A DNA stretch of 64,000 nucleotides from Piper betle (lineage: Eukaryota; Streptophyta; Magnoliopsida; Piperales; Piperaceae). Below are positions 35,221 through 47,452 of this stretch, piece after piece (positions within the stretch are counted from its first letter, which is position 1; every line of letters begins with the position of its first letter). The DNA is taken from NCBI GenBank assembly GCA_033002965.1, contig JAURVB010012405.1, positions 1 through 64,000 of the forward strand. Direction: 5' to 3'. The notes beneath the pieces are model-generated. The model did not search any database. It worked only from the letters and a program-made list of their open reading frames with translations, and was not told the origin of the DNA. The translations under genes and the position numbers were made by a program.

Positions 35221-36326
35221 CAAATAAATATTCCATTACCCGCAAAAACTTAAGAAAATTAAGAATTACCTCACACTGGGTGGTAAACAAACATACTTAA
35301 AACAAGTACCAGCGTGCATGCACAAGTAATATTCATATTCATACATACAATAGTTACGCCCTCACATCCTCCATATTACACCCGCCATGATACTAAAAAA
35401 GAATAGTTAAGTTAGTGTCACGAATTTTAGAAATATGCTATGTTACACATTACCCTCATAGTCTGCACTACCTTAGGGTTTGAAGGAGTACTAGTATGGT
35501 TCATACATCCCATACACACTCGTAGTCGTAAAAGCCATAAACCCTCATAGGTTTGGGAGAGGATTTGATACTTAGTTTCTTGATTTTAACTTTTGAAAGC
35601 CATCACGGGATCTCAACCTTGAAGTTTTACTAAACATGTGTACAAAATATGGCTTAATGGCTTGACATCAGAGGGATCCAATAAAACACCGCCGATGGTG
35701 TTATACGTCTAAAACACATTTAAACTCGACACACAGGGAGTCAAGTAGAGATCAATCAAAAGGAGACTCCTATAGACTTGTGGTCCAAACTCCAAGCACA
35801 TTGACATTTCTAAGGCAAGTTCGGACTCTGTAACCTACATTGAAACCCACTGCTAAGTAAAATACTAACATCTTTACATAATGTATGTTCATAATGTGTG
35901 CTCACATCATCAATATCTTAATAAATAAGACAATGCTAAATAAACCTACAACTAAACATCAAGCAGGCAAATTGAGACATAATAAAGAAATAACTAATAA
36001 AGAAATAATAAATAAATAAATAAATACACTTACAAATAAATAGATAAATAATAAATACATGAAAATAATAATACTCTAATCATAAAGTAATAATATAATT
36101 ATGCCATATAAATATATGGCTAAGCACGAGTAAATATAACATATACTCATGCTAATAAATAAATAAATAATTAATTAAATATATAAATAAATCCATAATT
36201 ATTCTATAAATAACTAAATAAATTAAAAATTAGTTAATTTTAATTAATCATGAATAATAATAATATGATAGTTAACCAATACAGAATATGTAATTAAATA
36301 AAAATAAATAATAACTTACACGTAAC

Positions 36327-36371
<45 letters not shown>

Positions 36372-36816
36372 AGTAAACATAATAAGACTAATATTTATAA
36401 GTAAATATAATATTAATAATAACAAATAATCATCTGAACATTCATCATGTACAATAAACATATAAATAAAAATAAATAAATAATAACAAATAAATAAATA
36501 AAAATACTCATAATATTAAAATATGCTAAATTATGTGAATATACATCTAAAATAATGTAGGGGGTTCTCTAATTACCAAAAGTGGTCGAAAAATAGTTCA
36601 AAATGAGCTGAACCAAACAGAACCGAGCTGAACCAGATCAAGTTCAATGGGCTGACCACTCGGTCTAGGTTAACAGGAAATGGGCTGGGTTAATTGGGTG
36701 GACATGATAGACACGGGCATGGGCTGACCACTCGTGCCCGTTGCTGGTAAACAGTGACGGCAGCCTGACATAGGTTGCTGTTGATCACGATCGACAGAAG
36801 GGAGGACATGGAACGA
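35221..36816 (-). repeat. Reverse family-1 solo LTR, middle segment
   Basis: Continues the LTR of 34287 after the MITE. It holds the family block at 35660 (TTGACATCAGAGGGATCC), the AT-rich tract with a TA microsatellite (36330-36367), and part of the GC-rich segment up to AACGA at 36812-36816, where the forward solo LTR is inserted. Confidence 0.75.
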
Positions 36817-39727
36817 TGTAAAACCCCATTTTTAGGTTAGGGTTTTACCCGATTTGAGTTTTGCCCTCTTTGGAGTTAGTATCGAGTCGGTTCAAATGAG
36901 CATGAGCCAGGCCAATTTTTAGGCCATGAGTATGAGGCCTAGATAGCCATATGAGTATGTTATGGAGGCAGAGTATGCCTGACATGCACATAATAGTTTC
37001 AATTATGATACAGTAGAAAATGAGTTATCAGTGTATACATAAGGTATACATATGATTTTTATAAGTTAGTCAGGACTTTAGGCCTAGATCTAGGTCATTG
37101 CAGCATTTAGTATCCGTTTGGGATTTTCTAGGTGTTTATTTGCATGCAGCATAAGAATTTTGGATCACTGAATTGTGCCCTAGTGCGCCTAACTTAATTG
37201 AGTTCAAGGTTCGAGGCCCATTTAGCCTTCTTACCTCGATCTGAGCTAAGAGTTTTGACTTCAGACGAACTCGATCTGAGCTTTCCGTCCATATAGATAT
37301 TGCATATACCCATAGGTGGGCCCCACTAGGCTATGAATTATCGGACATCTGGATCATGCCACGTGGCATGATCGGAGTTGTCCACTCAACCTTATAGCCT
37401 CATGCAACGATTTCGAGTTGTTTTTCCCCCATTTTCAGAGTTACACCCTAGTGCGCCGTCGGCACTTTGGCTCGCTGGCGGTGACTCTCTACCTCACCAC
37501 TGGACTCCGTATTGGTACGATCGTGACCACCTCATGGCCGGCTATCAGTCTGTACCCAGAATCGCCACCGGGGCTGCCGCAATCATCGCTAGCAAAAACA
37601 ATTTTGGTTTGGATTTTTGCCACTGCCGTCAACCATTTAGGCAGTTTCTGGCGCCAGAGAGTGTGCTCTAGCAAAGCTGACAACCTTGACGGCTTCCCCT
37701 TTTGAGATCTATAGTTTGCGACCAGCACCATCCACCGCTGCAGCCGTGATGGCCACTGGTGACGTCGCAGCACCCGATAGTGATCCGTCCCCTTTCCCGG
37801 CCATTTTTCAGCCAGCTAGTTGCCGGACTCCTCCGACAGTCACCACCATCACGTTCCCCATCCTCCCATCTTTCGATTGCTACCGACGATAGCATCCCCT
37901 GCACCTCCGTCAGCATTCTCCGGCGACAGGGACCGCTGCCCCCTATTTGCCTGTTTGGCCGGTTCGCCGTTCCCCTGCCCGCGACCATGTACACCTGGTC
38001 GTGCCTGCGTCCGCCTGGTCATGCTTGAGTCCGCATGTTCGTGCCCATGTCTATTAGTCTAGACCAGCCCAGCAGTTTATTTAACCCAGATCATGTTGAC
38101 TCAGCCCAATCTAGTTTGGCTCACCTCTATTCAGTCCGGTTCAGCTCAGTTTCAGCCCGTTTTCGTCCATTCTTGGCACTATTTTTGGTAATTTGAGAAC
38201 TTCTATAGTAGTTTAGATGCATATTAACATGATTTAGCATGATTGGATGCTATGTTGATTTTTCCTTATTTATTGTTTTATTTATTTATTTATTCATTTT
38301 TTATTGATATGTTTATTATATATGATGAATGTTTACATGATTATTTATTATTGTAAATATTATGTTTACTTATTAATGTTAGTCTTTTATGTTTACTAAA
38401 TTGTATGTATTTATTTATTTATTTATTTACTTGTTACTTGCATGTATGTTATTATTTAATTGTATTTAATTACGTATTCTGTAATGATGACTATGGTATT
38501 ATAATTATTCATGTTTAATTAAAATTAAATATTTATTTATTTACTAAGAGAATGATTATGTATTTATTTATTTAGTGGTATATATGATTACTAACACGAC
38601 TATATATAATATTTACTCATGTTTAGCCATTTACGGATAAGCAGTATGTTTATTTAGTATAGTCTTTTTATTAAGATGTATTGATGATATGAGCACACAC
38701 CATGAGCATGCATCATATAGGGATGTTAGTATTTTACTTAGTAGTGGGTTCTAATGTAGGTTTTAGAGTCCGCGCTCACAGTAGATGTGCAAATACGCTT
38801 GGAGCTTGGACCACAGGTCTTTAGGACTCTCCCTCTCTACTTGACTCCTTGCGCATTGAGTTTAATTGTGTTTTATACGTAGGACAACATCGACGGCATT
38901 TTATTACATCCCTCCGATGTCGGGCCATTTAGCTATATTTTTACGCATGTTTAATAAGACTACAAGGATGAGATCCCTTTTGGTTTTTGAACTTAAGCTA
39001 TAAAAATGTATGATACAAGCATCTTCCCTAATCCTATTATATAAGTATGTATATTTTTATAGATTTCATGAATAAGAGAATGAATAGTACAGAGATATCT
39101 ATAGGCCATACTAGTACTCCTTCAAACCATGAGGTAGTGCGGTGCATGATGGTACTATGTAATGCAGCACATTTCTGGAATCTGTGTCACTAACTTAACT
39201 GTTCCTTTTGCCACTTGAGTACCGTGGCGGGTGATATGGAAGATGTGAGGGAGTAAGCGTTGTATGTATGAATATGATTATGAGCCGTGTATGTGAGCCG
39301 TCACTTGCTTAAGTATGTTTGCTTACTGCCTAGTGTGAGGTATTCTTGAAGTTTCATAAGTTTTCATGGGTAATGAAATACCCATTTGACAGATTATATT
39401 AGTTATTTTTAAGACCGGTAACACTCGTTACTGATGTTTTTCATATAATATATGTAGGTCTTGCAAATCCTGAGTCAACTTTGGTGGAAGGACAGATAAG
39501 CGCAACACACACTTGAGTTCAACGCAGTATTTACTTTCTTACATTTATTTATATTTGATGTGTTTTGATGAATTTTTTACAATGTTTTATATTCTCATGA
39601 CACCAAGAAGGTTGTTTCGATCTATTTTATCAATTGAGTCGTAGTGACCAACAACTTCAAACATGACTCAACTCGATTGTAACATTTTTTATCCGGTTCT
39701 TAGGTGAACCGAAATCAGGGTGTCACA
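36817..39727 (+). mobile_element. Forward family-1 solo LTR nested in the reverse LTR (2911 bp)
   Basis: Complete LTR from TGTAAAACCCC to GGGTGTCACA, with C-rich block (37440-38160), AT-rich block (38210-38640), TATA box (ATTATATAAG near 39036) and hairpin (39415-39435). Flanks AACGA and AACAT agree at 3 of 5 bases, so the duplication is only weakly supported; but joining the flanks restores the order of the outer reverse LTR. The overlapping frames at 37378-38062 on both strands are in the C-rich block. Confidence 0.8.
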
Positions 39728-40933
39728 AACATGATGGCAATGGTGATCGCCAAGATCTAGCTATCGGCTAGCCAAAAAATGATAGATCGCCGCCAGGTGT
39801 AGTGACATCGCTGGCGGTGATCGTGGCCATGACGATGGTAATGGGTGGTCTCAAAAGATTGATCGTCGTGTGAGAAAACTATTTGGGCTAATGGTCAGGG
39901 TGCCCAGCCGGTGGCTAGCTAGAAAATGGATGAAAACGATCGAAAATGCTGCTGGGAAGTGTGAGTCACCAGCAGCAATCACGGCCATGGTAAAGGTCGG
40001 TGTCTTTCTCAATCGGAAGATTTTGGTGAGGGGAAGCTGTTGGGCTAGTCGGCTTCACTGGAGGGCACACACCGGTGCCAAAAAATGGCCCAAAAGGTGG
40101 TGGTGGCACTGGTGAACAGTAATAAAAACTCAGTCACCGACAGCGAATGCGGCAGCACCACCGACCACGAGGTGGTCACAGGTGTACCAATCTGATGGGT
40201 GGAGGAGGGCCGGGTCTCGACGATGGCGAACCAAAGTGGTTGCGGCACTAATGTGAAAATCGTCCAAAATAGTGGGAAAGTCACTGAAAATTAAAAGGAG
40301 AATGCTTGGGCTGATGTGGACAACTTAGATCTTTCCACATGGCATGATCTGAATGTCCGAAAACTCGTGGTGTAGTGGGCCCACGTGTGGGTTTATGCAA
40401 CAATATGTGTATATGTAGACAAAAATCTTGGATTGAGACCGTCTAAAGTCAAACTGACTTAAGTCTTAAAAGTGACTATATAGGCGAGAATCGAGGCAAT
40501 AAGGCTAAATGAGCCTCAAACTATGAACTCAATAGGATGAAAATCTACGACTCAATCAAGTTGGGTTCACAGGGGCAATTCGGTGATCCAAAATCCCTAT
40601 GATGTATGTAAATGAGCTACCCTAAAAATCCCAAATATATACTAAATGCTGCAATGGCCTAGATCTGGGTCTAAAACCCTGACTAACCCATAAAAAATCT
40701 TTTTTATACCTCGTGTATACACTAATAATTCGTGTTCTATTGTAGCCTAACTGAATCTATCATCTGCATGTTGGGCATACTCAGCCATCATAACAAGCTC
40801 ATATGGCCATTTGGGCCCCCATACTCATGGCTGAAAACTGTTCTAGCTTGAGCTCGCTCGAACCAACTCGAGACTGACCAAAACTGGGCAAACTATAAGC
40901 GAGTAAAACCCTAACCCGAATCTGGGTTTTTTA
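39728..40933 (-). repeat. Reverse family-1 solo LTR, 5' segment
   Basis: The remainder of the outer reverse LTR: the GC-rich segment with GATCGCCGCC- and AAAATGGC-type words, the CACATGGCATGATC motif (about 40336), the GGCGAGAATCGAGGCAATAA block and the LTR start (plus strand GGGTTTTTTA). The frames 39870-40115 and 40045-40284 overlap on opposite strands in the GC-rich part. Confidence 0.75.
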
Positions 40934-41800
40934 GTTTAAGTCTGTGTAAAACAAATAGCTGCACCACACAACCGACAAACACATCCTTCTCTTAATCTTC
41001 AACCTTGGTTACAACCCATCGAAAATTGTTACTTCTAGCCACATTGGAAAACTTGTGGTTATCAACTCCTCAAAGCATCCCCTCAGTGGTAAAATTTATA
41101 GGGATTGCTTCATCTCCTTCTTCTTTGTTTTATTTATTAGTATTATCATTACTTTTCTTTAACAATAAAGACACGGAAGGTTATGCATACTATTTTATTA
41201 ACTTCTTCAACATTTATTTTCTTACGATCTATTCCCGTGCAATAATAATTACCCCTATTTTCTCATCATCTACTGGTCATTCTTCCTTAGTGCCTTACTA
41301 TTTATTTGTACATAGTATTGACAAAATTTCTCTAATGAAAATTACCTTGACCTACCTAGTACTGGTGGTACATTAGCCTCCCAACCTAACACTTTTGACT
41401 CTTAGGTTGGTCCAATCTTGTCCTTACCAGTCATATTTTCTATACGCTAAGCAACTCTAGGGATTTAGATACAATTTTATCAACAACAAATGAATTGGAC
41501 ACCCGTCCAGTCCCCACGTCTTTAGCAAATTGTCAAAAGTAGACCTTTAACATTTAGTATAACTCACTAGGGATAGGGGTGCACTCACCCACAAAACTGT
41601 TAGGGGCGACACTCACCCACAAATCATTTTGTACACACCTAGAAGTACTTTCCATCTAAAATAATGAAATTTAGCATCATAAAAGAATGATCAATGTTTA
41701 CAATAAAAACTTTTATCCTATGGATAGTAGACTCTTAGACTTTCAAGACGGTAAGGATCGATTTGCATGGTTTTGTGGGAATCGTAGCTCTGATACCACA
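40934..41800 (-). mobile_element. Element D interior, 5' part with leader
   Basis: From the right GTTTA duplication to the primer site. On the minus strand this is the untranslated leader and whatever follows it; no gag-like frame is visible. The plus-strand frame at 41005-41376 (123 codons, Phe/Leu/Ile-rich) is antisense to the element and has no recognisable domain. Confidence 0.6.
41787..41798 (-). other. Intact tRNA-iMet-type primer-binding site of element D
   Basis: The minus strand reads TGGTATCAGAGC, a perfect match to the primer site used by most plant chromoviruses and many Ty1/copia elements. It lies two bases from the LTR end at 41801. Confidence 0.85.
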
Positions 41801-44528
41801 TATAACATCTTGTCTATTTCGAGCCATGAGGCAAGTGTGACAACATAAAACTTAGTGCTTCAAAAATTAATTTTCTCTTAATTTATCACCATAAATAGAT
41901 CCATACACAAAGTATTAGTTAAGGTTTAAATTCTAAGTCATATCATGAAATAAAATATTAGATAACCAAAGTTCAGAATTAATTAAGGTCCAAGCAGTGA
42001 ATTAAAACCTTACTTCATGCAAACAGACCTGAAGTATAATAATAGACTCCAACGACATTAACCCATCCATCCATGCTCCCATATGGAGAGGTAATTTCGC
42101 ATTAGTGATACAAACACTAATCAATATAATTACAAGAAACAAACCAATATATTCTAGAGTATTATTAATCGAGTCTTTTAGTGATCATGAGTTTATGTCG
42201 AGCCCTAACTATGCCAGGAGGGGTGACACTCCATTCAACTATAATCTCATACATGCACACACACACTACGTGGCCCATGGCCTATCACCCTTGCGGTATG
42301 AGAAGTGCATAATGAGCTGGGTTGCACCATTATGCCATGTTACCCCTTTCAACTTTCAAGAATTTTAAGGGTACGGCCCCGTGCGTGAGCGAGTTAATTT
42401 TTTGACTCCATTTGCGCTTTGCGCATATTGGTCAAATCTAGGTTCAGACAAATGAGGGTTGTTAAATAGAAAGATATAATATTTCAAGTAATTATATGGA
42501 CCTATAACTCACTAAATGCACTATGAACATGACGGAAAATCTTATTCTAGAAATCACAAGCCAATTGTAAGTTAAAAAATATAATTCTTTAGCTAAATGG
42601 ACGCATGATGGTATGATGTATGACACATAACAAGATCACCAGTTCAATCCATAAAAAATATATCAAACAGTAAATAGTTAATTATTTGATCAATTACTTA
42701 TAAGTGAAATTTATAAATAAATAAATTAATACGAGCTTTATTTACACGGTCACACCAAATCATTAATCAATACAAGTAAAAATATAATCATGCCAATAAT
42801 TAGATGTAATGGTAAGTGAATCGATTATTTATTAACCTATTAATTAGTAATACATTTTTTTATAATTAATAACTAGCAAAGTAATATGCAAATAAACCAA
42901 TGATAATTCTACTAATAATTTGCTTGTACTAACCGGTAGATTGCCTGTCATATTTTAACTCATATATCGCAACTACAACAATTAATGAAGTTAATCGGTC
43001 ACCCAACTTACATATATAAATTAGTTTAATAAACTGCTTAAATCAAATAATAATTGTTATCATATCAAATCATATAAATCTAGAACTAATTCTTAGGATT
43101 ACGTCAAGTAACTAAACATTTTACTAATATTACTCTAATTCAATTTTCGTCTTCCAAATCCTACTTAGTTAATTCTTACTAACCTATGTTAACATATTTT
43201 GATATGTAAATTAAGGCATTCGTGCTGACGTACACACAAGTATGATATTGCCCTTACTATGTCTTTTTATTTCAATTTGATTACCTCAAATATATCTGAA
43301 CAAGACACAAATACCATTTACATGCATATATAAAAATTCAATCATGCATGAACTCAAATTATACAACCACCCATCAATTACTAAAAGCAGAGCTTTATGC
43401 TCATGAAGCATACATACCATTCTAATTAAATCAAAGACATCCTAGAACCAACAAGGGAACTGCACAATTTTACTAATAATGGTACACCCAGTCATGTTTG
43501 CTATTTAATTAATCCATTAAATTTATATACAACAATAATGCAAATCTTATAAAACCAACACAATATGGCTCTCCTTGAACTGTGTCACCCTCTTGTAACC
43601 ACCCATTCACATATTACCAGAATAATAAATGATTAACAACACAAAACAAGGGGTTCATACAAAGAATAACTTATTATTAAAGACCTTGTAGTACGGTTCC
43701 AACAGGTTAAAACAGTAGTACTAAATCCCTCGTGATCTTAAACAAAACATGCCCAACCCTTTTTAAGATCATATAACCTCACCCCAAGAATTGGTTAAAA
43801 TCTGGTTGCAACTAGCAGGTATTACCGTGAAAACGCTAAATATAAAGATGCACATCGTGAGAAAGAAAAAGAACAGCATAGCCTAGCAACAAGCAGTGCA
43901 AGGTAATGAGCATCCTCCATCGACCATGTTATGAAAGGTTTCCATGCATGTATGATAAAGAATTAAACACACTAACCAACATAAATGAGAAGGGGGTGTA
44001 CCAGGGAGTAAGGAGAAGAAGGAAGAGGAGGGTTTGGGGTGCCAATGTGAGAAGATGGAGCCTACTCCCCTCCTCAAGTTAAAAGCCCAATCCTACCAAA
44101 TTCTTCATGCAACGACCCATCTCCCAAAATCATCTACCAACTCTAATAAATCCCATTGGTACCTCACTTGATCTCATCAAGTATATCCCCAAAATCCAGA
44201 ATATTCGTAGCAAAACTTACCCAACAAGCCTGGACTTAGTCTTCCACCAAAACTGTAGGTCGTTCCTCAAAAATTTTCATCACCACCCTGTCATGTCATC
44301 ACGAGTCTTCCCTCAAAATAAAACAACCTAGCCCATGGGTCTAGTCCACAGTTTTGAAGTTCCAACCTGATAAATTATAAATTTACTCCTAAAATCTAAA
44401 ATTGGATTTTATAATTTTTCTCCATTGGAAAAATTTTTCCCTTCACTTCTGAGCATTCAAACGAGCCAATTAGTTCGACTAGCCCAACTTAAACCAAAAT
44501 TGATTTCCTTAAAACCTCCAGTTTTATA
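41801..44528 (-). repeat. Element D 5' LTR (2728 bp)
   Basis: Plus-strand ends are TATAACATCT and AGTTTTATA; both termini are transition-changed forms of TGTAACA and GGTTTTACA. It aligns with the 3' LTR throughout, with scattered substitutions and a few indels, for example near 43283 where about 70 bases present in the 3' LTR near 32150 are missing. No coding frame is supported. Confidence 0.75.
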
Positions 44529-44825
44529 TTTCGTTTATATATTTTGTGTAAATTTTATTTCTTTTAAATGAAGCGATGAAAAGAAAATTATTTTGTATCT
44601 CAAGGACAGGGAATGAAAGATGACATGTTTTATTTCTATTGCATATACGATATCTACTGATTATAGGTTTTTGTATCAGTTGTTTTTTATTAAGGTTGTT
44701 TAATATTGTTAACGATGTAAAAGTGTGTTTATGTGTGATCGGTGAATAAATTATCATGTTTGGACAATGGATGAATAATCAAGACATGTCATGCATACAC
44801 ATACATCTAGATTAATTTAGGTAGT
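44529..44825. other. Flank between elements D and F
   Basis: Starts with TTTCG (right duplication of D) and ends with GTAGT (left duplication of F). AT-rich, no repeat recognised from elsewhere in the window and no convincing frame; the minus frame 44524-44757 starts inside D and is not credible. Continues at 50060 after F. Confidence 0.6.
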
Positions 44826-45983
44826 TGTTAAGTTTTTAAAATATACAATATTTACCCAGGTTTTTTAATATCATTTTGTACTTCTCGGGTATAAACATTA
44901 TTAATTAAATAATATTTTACTTTATTATTTTAGTTAATTAATATTTTATTATATACGCTTAACTTTGATGTTTTAATGCAGAAAAAGATGAATAAATTAA
45001 GCTTTGGATTTGATTGGTCATGACACTTGGCGCCACCCAATGGCTACAATGTATGGTGTTCAATAGAGTCGAACAGTTGAAAACTTAAAGGGACATTATA
45101 ATTAATTAGATTACGTCGATTTGTGAACATCCTCTTCGAATTCTTGTATCTCCACTTCTATATAAAGGGGTGGTCATTTGTTGTTGATCATATCTCATCT
45201 CTTGGCTTCTGATTGTAGTAGAAGTAGTAGTTTTAGTTTTTGTAATTTCTTTCTCTTTCGTAATAAAAATTAGTTTCTTTTTTATATTATTTTCTATTTT
45301 TATTATCGAGTAGGATTTTATTTTGTTCTAGAGAAGAATGGAACTTAATATGATTTAATTGAATTCATTTCAAACTCTTACTCTTTTATTCAATCGGATC
45401 GTTTGAATTATCATGTTCTAAATGCTAAGAATAGATTGATCACCTATTTTTTATATCATGAGATTTAATTAGATTTCGGGAGAAATTAATTAGATTAGTC
45501 ATTGATAATTCATCATGCGACGAGTCTTTTGACTTGTTTGTCGTTGTGGTTGGAAGATACACAACACCGTATGCGATTGTAAGGCAATTCTTAATGCGTT
45601 ATTTTGTTGATTAATCAATTATCACCGGGAGGTAGAAATTGAGGCAAAATAATAGAAGCATGAAGGAGCGGGAGCCACCATGTCATATAATTATCCTAGA
45701 TCAACAATCCGAGGGAATAAAAGATAAGAGTAAGATATGATGAAGATTAAATTCATATTAAGGGAAATTCGACTCTAGAACGAGTTTTATTATTATAACT
45801 CTTTTTTTAATTTAAAGTTATTACTTAGATTTCTTAAAGTCAATTGTTTTTGCTTTATTCTTCATTTTATTTTCTTTAATTAATTTAAAGAAATTCATCT
45901 CCCTGTGAGACGATACTCGATTTTATCATTATATTACTTGTTGCGACCATGTATACTTGCATGTCACTGAAAATATTCTAACA
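44826..45983 (+). repeat. Element F 5' LTR (1158 bp)
   Basis: Starts TGTTAAG and ends TTCTAACA. Differs from the 3' LTR at 12 positions plus one T in a T run. Contains a TATA box (45159-45166) followed by a long leader. Confidence 0.92.
45159..45166 (+). promoter_or_regulatory. TATA box of the element F 5' LTR
   Basis: TATATAAA follows CCACTTC and precedes GGGGTGG. It is identical in the 3' LTR (49231-49238) and nearly so in G, and lies about 330 bases into the LTR. Its conservation fits the LTR promoter, with transcription expected to start about 30 bases downstream. Confidence 0.7.
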
Positions 45984-45989
45984 AGTTTT

Positions 45990-46006
45990 TGGCACCGTTG
46001 CCGGGG
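45990..46006 (+). other. Primer-binding site of element F (tRNA-Asp type)
   Basis: TGGCACCGTTGCCGGGG lies six bases after the LTR and is complementary, with one change, to the 3' end of plant tRNA-Asp(GUC). This primer choice is usual for the Athila lineage and supports that assignment independently of the protein. Confidence 0.85.
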
Positions 46007-46141
46007 AGATCGAATTTTCTTAATTAATTTAGGATTAGAATTTTGAGTGTTTTTCTTTTCTTTTTAGATTTTAGTGTGTGATTATATTTAAAAGAAAAAG
46101 AAAAAATAAACTCTATCATTGTCTTCTTCCTTCGATTATTT

Positions 46142-47452
46142 ATTATCATTTGTTTATTAGTACGATCACCCTTGCTTTCTTGTGATTCAAAGATTGAAAG
46201 GACTTTGAGAAACTTGTGTGCCGTTGGAAGAAGAGCACAAGAAGCCATAGAGGAAGAAGCCATGCATTCATGGAGGACTACCAGAGTTTTAGAATTAGAT
46301 GCACTTACTGCTTTATCTGCTCAGGTCAGTGCTTTAACTAATCAAGTTCAAATTCTTAATATACAGAGACAGGTTAAGGCTGTAGAACCAAGGTGTGAAT
46401 GGTGTGGACAAGGACATTTTACAGGTCAATGTGCAACAGATCAAGTTAATTACGTAGGCAACTTTATTTGGAACAACAATCCCTATTCCAACACCTACCA
46501 TGCGGGATGGTGCAATAACCCCAATTTTTCATGGAATACTTCTTCACAATCGGTTGTTGTCCCCAATAATCCACCACCACCATCACAGCATTATCAACCC
46601 CCTTCACTTTCTTTTCAGCAACAACAACAACCAGATTTGGTCCAAATGTTCAATTCCATGCAACAAACCATGCAACAAACTATGCAACAATTTATGCAGA
46701 ATCAGCAGCAACAACAACAACAGTTTATGCAACAAGTTATGGAGCAATTAAACAGGGAACCAAGTGAGCGACCCAAGGGTGTACTTCCTAGCCAACCAGA
46801 ACAACCAAGGAATGATGGTCAAGAGCATTGCAAAGTTATAACAACCCAGAGTGGTATTACTTTACAGGAACCAGTTCAGCCCAATGAAGTTAAGGAAAAA
46901 GATGAAAAACCAAATAACGAAAATGAACTCAATACATTGGTTAGCTTACTCGGATGCAAAGGGGATCAGTTTAGTAATTCATTACATAAATCCATAAATT
47001 CTCTTTGTGAAGAAGATATTGATGTGGATGAGATGGTTAAAGTATTAGATTCACAACTAATTTTACCTCAACGATTCAAAGTTATGGAAACCTCAGATCT
47101 ACCATTCCACAAATTGATGCCATCAATTGAAGTACCACCTATTTTGGAGCTAAAGCAACTTCCAAAACATCTCAGGTATATTTTCTTAGGGCTTAATGAC
47201 ACTCTTCCTATTATTATATCTTCAGAGTTAACTATATTGCAGAAAGAGAAGCTGATTAGAATATTAAAAGATCACAAGTCAGCTATTGCTTGGACTATAG
47301 CAGACAAACATGGCATCTGGTGTGGTTGCTGGTCATTTTCTCCTGGATAGAAGTTTTTTCCTTATGGTGCAATTGAAATTAAGACTGAACAAGGGGATCG
47401 ATTATTTAAAGTCAATGAAGCATGGGTCAAGTCCAAATTCAGTTATTTATGA
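46142..47452 (+). pseudogene. gag: Element F gag-derived frame with pol remnants, capsid domain deleted
   Basis: The open frame covers 46172-47350 (392 codons) and is open upstream to at least 46142; no ATG opens it, so the start is unknown. Residue order from 46172: an IERTLRNLCAVGRRAQEAIEEEA N-terminus (8-30), directly joined to RTTRVLELDALTALSAQ (35-51), which in G is about 230 codons further on; knuckle CEWCGQGHFTGQC (75-87); Pro- and Gln-rich segment (about 125-190); an acidic linker; then LPKHLRYIFLGLNDTLP and AIAWTIAD (about 330-378), the usual start of Athila RT. Right after KHGIW the sequence jumps to a segment like the integrase C-terminus (FFPYGAIEI...FKVN), reached through TAG at 47348-47350 and ending at 47450-47452. 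The capsid part and the pol core are absent. Confidence 0.85.

Larger units (their letters stand above)
34287..40933 (-). mobile_element. Reverse family-1 solo LTR in element D, itself carrying two insertions
   Basis: Plus-strand ends are TATAACACCCC (34287) and GGGTTTTTTA (40924-40933), with a perfect five-base duplication GTTTA at 34282-34286 and 40934-40938. Own segments: 34287-34632, 35221-36816 and 39728-40933. Read in reverse these give the full family-1 order: hairpin (34578-34598), AT-rich block with (TA)n (36000-36540), GC-rich block (36600-36816 plus 39728-40290), and the 5' part. A hAT MITE and a forward solo LTR were inserted later. Confidence 0.85.
30587..44528 (-). mobile_element. 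Element D: family-3 non-autonomous LTR retrotransposon with nested insertions
   Basis: Minus-strand element. The 3' LTR is 30587-33481 and the 5' LTR 41801-44528; they are collinear over most of their length. The primer site TGGTATCAGAGC (minus, 41787-41798) lies two bases inside the 5' LTR, and a purine tract lies beside the 3' LTR. Flanks TTTCC (30582-30586) and TTTCG (44529-44533) fit a five-base duplication with one change. Removing the solo LTR inserted at 34287-40933 leaves an interior of only about 1.67 kb with no recognisable gag or pol. The PPT context and LTR start resemble families 1 and 2, so it is probably a distant member of the same group. Confidence 0.75.

Noticed and set aside
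37378..38062. Several 80-108-codon frames on both strands
   Set aside because: All are in the C-rich block of a family-1 LTR. Similar overlapping sets occur at 3680-4150, 9544-9748, 20992-21645 and 62539-63119, with no shared protein.
41005..41376. 123-codon frame, possible small membrane protein
   Set aside because: Antisense to element D, low-complexity Phe/Leu/Ile composition, no homologous domain recognised and no neighbouring gene structure.
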